Shown here: positions 62,217 through 64,000 of the stretch, one piece after another | Position numbering within the stretch: position 1 is the first letter of the stretch | Layout of the letters: the number at the start of each line of letters is the position of its first letter | Source: VAXT01 sp963850415 | GTDB lineage: Bacteria; Actinomycetota; Thermoleophilia; Gaiellales; Gaiellaceae | DNA length: 64,000 nucleotides | Direction of reading: 5' to 3' | Assembly (NCBI GenBank): GCA_963850415.1 | Contig: CAWKLE010000002.1 | Location: 62,001 to 126,000, forward strand | The notes under the pieces: model-generated | The model's database searches: none | Told to the model about the DNA's origin: nothing | Seen by the model: the letters and a program-made list of their open reading frames with translations, nothing else | Translations under genes and position numbers: made by a program

Positions 62217-64000
62217 ATGGACCTACCCGTGCTTCACCCGTTCGTTCGTGAGCTCGCCGAGAGCGAGCGCTTCCGCCTGTTCCTCGAGGAGCTGCCGGAA
62301 ACCCGCGCGCGCGTGTCGGAGCCCGCTCTGCCGCTCGTCGTCTCGGCGCTCCACGAAGAGCTCGGCCGCCCGCTCGTCGTGCTCGCGCCCGAGGATGCGG
62401 ACGCGCGCGACATCGCCGAGGCCGCGGCCTGGTTCCTCGGCGACGACCGCGTCGCGCTCCTCCCCAGCCGGGGCGTGAGCTGGAGCTCGGGCCTCGAGCC
62501 GCCGCCGCACCTCGTCGGAGAGCGGGCACGCGCCCTCGACGTCCTCGCTGCCGGCGGCCTCGTCAGCGCATCGGCCGCCGCGCTCGCCGAGCGCATGCCC
62601 CCGCCCGGGGCCCGCACCGAGCCGATTCGCGTTCGCCCCGGCGACGACCAGGGCATCGACGCCCTCGCCGAACATCTCGCCCTCGCAGGCTACGAGCGCG
62701 TCGACCAGGCGCAGGAGCGAGGGCAATTCGCTCTCCGCGGAGGCATCGTCGACGTCTATCCGACGACCGGGCGCGAGCCGCTCCGCATCGAGCTCTTCGG
62801 CGACGAGGTCGAAAGCATTCGCGCCTTCTCGCCGTTCACGCAGCGCACCCTGCATCCGGTCGACGAGATCACGGTCTACCCCGCGGCCGAGCGGCGGCTC
62901 GACCTCGAGGACGTGCGACTTCCGGACGACGAGGCCGGCGATGCTCCGAGACCGGTTCCCACCGACCTCGTGCCGCCGGTCCCCTCCGGCCCCGACTTCG
63001 TGTGGCAACCGGTCGACGTACGCGAGGTCTGGGAGCAAGAGGAGCTCACGCCCATCGACCTGACGAAGGCCGTCGAGCTCGACCAGCTCCCATCCGGCCA
63101 GCCGTTCTCGTTCGAGGCGCAGCGGCCCGCGATTGCCGCGCGCGGCCTGGCCGAAGCCGAGAACGAGCTGCGCGCATTCGTCCGCGGAGGCCTGCGAACC
63201 GTCGTCGCGTTTCCGCACCAGGGCGAAGCGCTGCGCACGCAGAACCTGCTGCGCCGCGTCGACGCTCGTCTGATCGACGACGGCGAGGAGCTGCCCGACG
63301 AGGCCGAGCTCCTGTTCGCCGTCACCCACGCGCGTCGCGGCTTCGTCTGGCGCGAGCTCGGGCTCGCGCTGCTGCCCGACACGCAGGTCTTCCGCCGCCG
63401 CACCCGCAGCCGCGCCGCCCCGGCCGGCCGCGCGCTCCAGTCCTTCGCCGAGCTCCGCACCGGAGACCACGTCGTCCACGAGGACCACGGCATCGGCAAG
63501 CTGCTGGGCTTCGAGACGCGCGAGGTCGCCGGAATCACGCGCGACTACCTGCAGCTCGCATTCCGCGGGGAGGACCGCCTGTACGTCCCGCACGAGCAGA
63601 TCGGCAAAGTCTCCCGCTACATCGGTGCCGATGCCAAGGCGCCGACCCTCTCCAAGCTCGGCGGCAAGGCCTGGAACCAGCTCAAGAGCCGGGCCCGCGC
63701 CGCCATTCGCGAGCTCGCGGGCGATCTACTGCAGCTCTACGCACGCCGCCAGAATGCGCCGGGTATCTCGTACGACCTCTCGCAGGACTGGCTGGAGCGG
63801 CTCGAGACGTCGTTCCCGTATCGCGAGACCCCGGACCAGGCGGCCGCGATCGAGGCGGTCAAGGAGGACCTCGAGGCTCCGCGGCCGATGGACCGTCTCG
63901 TCTGCGGAGACGTGGGCTTCGGGAAGACGGAGGTCGCGGTCCGCGCCGCGTTCGCAGCGGCGCTGAACGGCAAGCAGACGCTGATGCTCGTCCCGACGAC
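62217..64000 (+). CDS. mfd: Transcription-repair coupling factor Mfd, cut by the window edge
   Basis: ATG 62217 (MDLPVLHPFVRELAESERFR) opens a frame that runs off the end. A UvrB-like damage domain, a CarD-like polymerase-binding domain (RTGDHVVHEDHGIGKLLGFE and RLYVPHEQIGKVSRYIG) and the first helicase motif VCGDVGFGKTEVAVRAAFAA are in order. Mfd removes stalled RNA polymerase and recruits UvrA. About half of the expected 1,100 to 1,200 residues is visible. The N-terminal UvrB-like region is shorter than in E. coli. Confidence 0.93.
   Translation, partial: MDLPVLHPFVRELAESERFRLFLEELPETRARVSEPALPLVVSALHEELGRPLVVLAPEDADARDIAEAAAWFLGDDRVALLPSRGVSWSSGLEPPPHLVGERARALDVLAAGGLVSASAAALAERMPPPGARTEPIRVRPGDDQGIDALAEHLALAGYERVDQAQERGQFALRGGIVDVYPTTGREPLRIELFGDEVESIRAFSPFTQRTLHPVDEITVYPAAERRLDLEDVRLPDDEAGDAPRPVPTDLVPPVPSGPDFVWQPVDVREVWEQEELTPIDLTKAVELDQLPSGQPFSFEAQRPAIAARGLAEAENELRAFVRGGLRTVVAFPHQGEALRTQNLLRRVDARLIDDGEELPDEAELLFAVTHARRGFVWRELGLALLPDTQVFRRRTRSRAAPAGRALQSFAELRTGDHVVHEDHGIGKLLGFETREVAGITRDYLQLAFRGEDRLYVPHEQIGKVSRYIGADAKAPTLSKLGGKAWNQLKSRARAAIRELAGDLLQLYARRQNAPGISYDLSQDWLERLETSFPYRETPDQAAAIEAVKEDLEAPRPMDRLVCGDVGFGKTEVAVRAAFAAALNGKQTLMLVPT

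Overview
The window joins DNA of at least two origins. Bases 1-5509 are moderate-GC DNA carrying a minus-strand type II secretion pseudopilin operon (gspH-I-J-K-L-M like, continuing off the left edge), two copies of a hairpin-rich intergenic repeat, and the 5' part of an FTR1-type iron permease. The style suggests Verrucomicrobia, but that is inference. The permease frame stops matching its family exactly at a GATC (5510-5513), and the window itself opens with GATC, so a co-ligated clone or proximity-ligation chimera is the simplest reading. From 5510 on the DNA is high-GC and actinobacterial in gene content, most like deep-branching soil Thermoleophilia/Gaiellales: myo-inositol-phosphate synthase, HspR, ClpS followed by DUF2017, and RskA-type sigma control.

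Layout after the junction. 5.5-10.2 kb: a secreted papain-like protein, an SDR-type oxidoreductase, two membrane proteins and a truncated small protein (a second GATC break is possible near 10214). 10.3-16.8 kb: tRNA-Ala and a minus-strand cluster with a cyclic-2,3-diphosphoglycerate-synthetase-like GTPase, carbamate kinase, an RskA anti-sigma factor, an ECF sigma factor, ornithine carbamoyltransferase, a rhomboid protease and a small zinc peptidase. 16.9-27.4 kb: ferritin, small membrane proteins, an M3-like peptidase, YjbQ, a tandem GNAT, an RlmD-type methyltransferase, a degenerate uracil-DNA-glycosylase-like protein, a GT4-PHP fusion and a TetR regulator. 27.5-30.4 kb: an inositol-lipid cluster (PAP2 enzyme, CDP-alcohol phosphotransferase, tandem ribbon-helix-helix regulator with TGCTAGCA operators, ino1). 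30.4-35.8 kb: methyltransferase, lipoprotein peptidase, moaA, two tiny ORFs, ATP-grasp and M29 aminopeptidase.

35.8-43.3 kb: the heat-shock/proteolysis operon dnaK-grpE-dnaJ-(membrane gene)-hspR-clpB-clpS-DUF2017. 43.3-50.6 kb: membrane protein, GYD protein, pseudouridine catabolism (psuG and a PfkB kinase), GT39-like glycosyltransferase, FmdB zinc ribbon and LCP ligase. 50.6-64 kb: a mostly clean housekeeping run: ROK kinase, rsmI, degenerate LytM protein, metG, tatD, rsmA, ispE, membrane protein, tRNA-Gln, glmU, prs, small membrane protein, rplY/ctc, pth, and mfd running off the right edge.

Between 1 and about 43.1 kb many conserved genes carry one or more single-base frameshifts with intact family motifs on both sides. 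The ends and frames given for those genes are reconstructions. They look like base-calling or assembly errors, not real pseudogenes. Family names rest on motifs read by eye; no database search was possible.
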